Shown piece after piece: positions 5,672-7,281 of a DNA stretch of 7,281 nucleotides. This DNA comes from a bacterium. Its GTDB lineage: Bacteria; Spirochaetota; JAHITG01. Position numbers and translations under genes: made by a program. The number at the start of each line of letters is the position of its first letter. Position 1 is the first letter of the stretch. A model generated the notes under the pieces. That model made no database searches. It worked only from the letters and a program-made list of their open reading frames with translations, and was not told where the DNA came from. The stretch covers positions 1 through 7,281 of the forward strand of contig JAQTRT010000164.1 of assembly GCA_028711675.1 (NCBI GenBank), given 5' to 3'.

Positions 5672-7281
5672 ATGACCAAGCAGAAAAAGAACAATAACCC
5701 CGCAGAGGGGACGGATTTACATGATACGGGCAAGTTTAATTTTTTAAATAAAAAATATTTTATTATTGGTTTTTATATCCTGGTCATTGTGTTCCTCTTT
5801 TTCCCTTTGCTTATGAAACCGGGGAACAGTCCTGATTCCATCTCGCAGGCCTATCCCGCTTATTTGTATAATAAAGCGGAACTGATACAGCATGGTTCCA
5901 TTCCCTTCTGGTATCCTTATATAAGCGGAGGGACGCCTTACCTGGAAGGGTTTCATTTTAATCATTTGTTCGATTTTCTGGTCTATGTTTTTCCGGTGGA
6001 CCTCGGTATCGGCTACCGTTATATCTTTTTTGTCCTTCTGGCCGGATGGCTGGCGTATCTGTTCTTTCAGTCCCTGGGCTTTTCACGCGCAATCAGTTTT
6101 ATAGCCGGGCTGGTTTATATGCTTTCCGGAGATGCGGTCAGTTATATCTCCCCCGGACATTACGGCAAGATCGTGAACATGGCTTTTCTCCCTTTGACCC
6201 TGATGTTCATTAATTATGGGTTTGACAAAAGGAAGTACGTTTATTTCCTGTTTGCCGGCCTCGGGCTTTCTTTTATGTTTCGCGGCCATCCGCAGCTTTT
6301 TTATTATAATATTCTGATCATTTCTCTTTATTTTATGTTTAAATTCATCCTGTCTTATCAGGAATCGAAAGAGAAGAAACTGATTAGATTTTTTTTCCTG
6401 GGTTATGGTTTGATGGGGCTTGTGGCTGTTCTGTGCGCGTTTGATAACCTGTTCCATCAGTTTCAGTTCGTTAAAATGACCTCACGCGGTACCGAAACAG
6501 ATGTGATGGCGAAATGGGAATTCGCCACTTCCTGGTCCAAACATCCTTTGGAGTTGTTCACATATTTTATGCCGTCCTTATGGGGTCTTCAGAACCAGAC
6601 CTACATGGGCTGGATGCCTTTTGTTTCAACGACGGATTATACCGGTCTTCTTGTCGTGCTCATCGCTTTGTTCGGTATTGCAATGAACTGGAAAAATAAG
6701 TATATAAAATTTTTCAGTATCATAACTGTTCTGGCGGTCCTGTTCGGGATGGGCAAGTTTTTCCCTTCCTTTTACAAGCTTTTTTATTTTTACGTGCCGA
6801 ATATAAGTAAATTCAGGGTCCCTTCCACTATATATATCACCGTGGCGTTCTTCCTTGTTTATTTTTTTACGTATGGATTGAAATCCATTTTGGAATTCAA
6901 TTATCTGGAAGACCGGAATAAAAAAAAGATATACTGTTTCATTGCCGCCATTCTTTTTCTTTGTTTTTGTTTTACCTTGTTTGTGAACTCCGATTCGTAT
7001 CATGCGTTATTGAAGGAGAACCTGGGGACGCGAATGGATTTAAAGGCCATGTACACCCGGTATGAACCTGTCCAGGTGGATAATTATATTAATAATATCC
7101 TGAACGGGAATGTCACTATGGCCAAAGACAACCTCGGAAGCCTCTGGATTTTTTCCCTGCTGCTCAGTGCAATCCTCCTCCTTTTGGCCAACCGTAAAAT
7201 AAAGATAAAGACGTTCTTGTTCATCCTCACAATCCTGATTTTCATCGATCTTTATGTCGTGGATAAACAGTTCATCACACC
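5672..7281 (+). CDS. Large polytopic membrane protein, YfhO family-like (3' end outside window)
   Basis: ATG at 5672 with AGGAG at 5660-5664, seven bases upstream. The frame stays open for 536 codons to the right edge with no stop. The first 28 residues are polar and lysine/asparagine rich, hence probably cytoplasmic; a membrane segment follows at about 29-48. Many further hydrophobic segments alternate with short loops. Landmarks are PDSISQAYP at 54-62, FWYPYISGGTPYLEG at 79-93, SPGHYGKI at 160-167, FRGHPQLFYY at 203-212 and a loop at 283-325 ending in a TDYTGLL-type segment. The 'pointed-at-place, GG-P-Y' motif, the GH-x-x-KI motif and the ATSWS...PSLWG...Y-x-G-W order fit my recollection of bacterial YfhO-like proteins, GT-C-related membrane proteins linked to lipoteichoic-acid or surface-glycan glycosylation. 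Those are commonly about 800 residues or more, so a few hundred residues are likely missing here. Whether it belongs to the radical SAM pathway is unknown, as it is divergently transcribed. Confidence 0.85.
   Translation, partial: MTKQKKNNNPAEGTDLHDTGKFNFLNKKYFIIGFYILVIVFLFFPLLMKPGNSPDSISQAYPAYLYNKAELIQHGSIPFWYPYISGGTPYLEGFHFNHLFDFLVYVFPVDLGIGYRYIFFVLLAGWLAYLFFQSLGFSRAISFIAGLVYMLSGDAVSYISPGHYGKIVNMAFLPLTLMFINYGFDKRKYVYFLFAGLGLSFMFRGHPQLFYYNILIISLYFMFKFILSYQESKEKKLIRFFFLGYGLMGLVAVLCAFDNLFHQFQFVKMTSRGTETDVMAKWEFATSWSKHPLELFTYFMPSLWGLQNQTYMGWMPFVSTTDYTGLLVVLIALFGIAMNWKNKYIKFFSIITVLAVLFGMGKFFPSFYKLFYFYVPNISKFRVPSTIYITVAFFLVYFFTYGLKSILEFNYLEDRNKKKIYCFIAAILFLCFCFTLFVNSDSYHALLKENLGTRMDLKAMYTRYEPVQVDNYINNILNGNVTMAKDNLGSLWIFSLLLSAILLLLANRKIKIKTFLFILTILIFIDLYVVDKQFIT

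Noticed and set aside
5744..5965. Minus-strand reading frame opposite the start of the YfhO-like gene
   Set aside because: It has no plausible family signature and lies wholly within a long, well-supported membrane-protein frame on the other strand.
6083..7003. Minus-strand frames at 6083-6457 and 6626-7003
   Set aside because: Their products are charged, low-complexity antisense shadows of hydrophobic codons of the plus-strand membrane gene, with no recognisable domains.

Overview
This window is a dense, protein-coding segment of an uncultured-type, probably anaerobic bacterium. The inference rests on four radical SAM enzymes (oxygen-sensitive iron-sulfur proteins) in about 5.4 kb, bacterial Shine-Dalgarno sites and near-zero gene spacing. 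The lineage cannot be fixed from the sequence. Gene sets like this are familiar from Omnitrophota-like candidate phyla and some anaerobic deltaproteobacteria, but that is only an impression. No rRNA, tRNA, CRISPR array, transposase or integrase was seen.

Layout: (1) A plus-strand unit covers 1-2795. It holds the 3' end of a B12-type radical SAM gene, a short radical SAM protein with an extra C-terminal cysteine cluster whose ATG directly abuts the preceding stop (TGAATG), and a complete B12-binding radical SAM gene whose best start is the GTG at 1380. (2) A minus-strand unit covers 5411-2798. It holds another complete B12-binding radical SAM gene followed, 4 bases later, by a polytopic membrane protein of possible GT-C glycosyltransferase type. 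The two units converge with only two bases between their stop codons. (3) A 260-base divergent intergenic region carries a TTGACA box for each direction. (4) A plus-strand gene starting at 5672 runs off the right edge and encodes a large polytopic membrane protein resembling the YfhO family.

Working together (inference): the mix of B12-dependent radical SAM enzymes, a twitch/SPASM-like radical SAM enzyme and GT-C/YfhO-like membrane proteins suggests a pathway that builds or decorates a membrane-linked product, such as a lipid, lipid-linked sugar or surface glycan. Two of the B12-type enzymes, the truncated one at the left edge and the one at 3954-5411, are clear paralogs. They share a hydrophobic C-terminal tail that could hold them at the membrane. 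The substrate cannot be read from the sequence. The minus-strand radical SAM gene is visibly more AT-rich than the central plus-strand one, so the cluster may have been assembled from parts of different origin.
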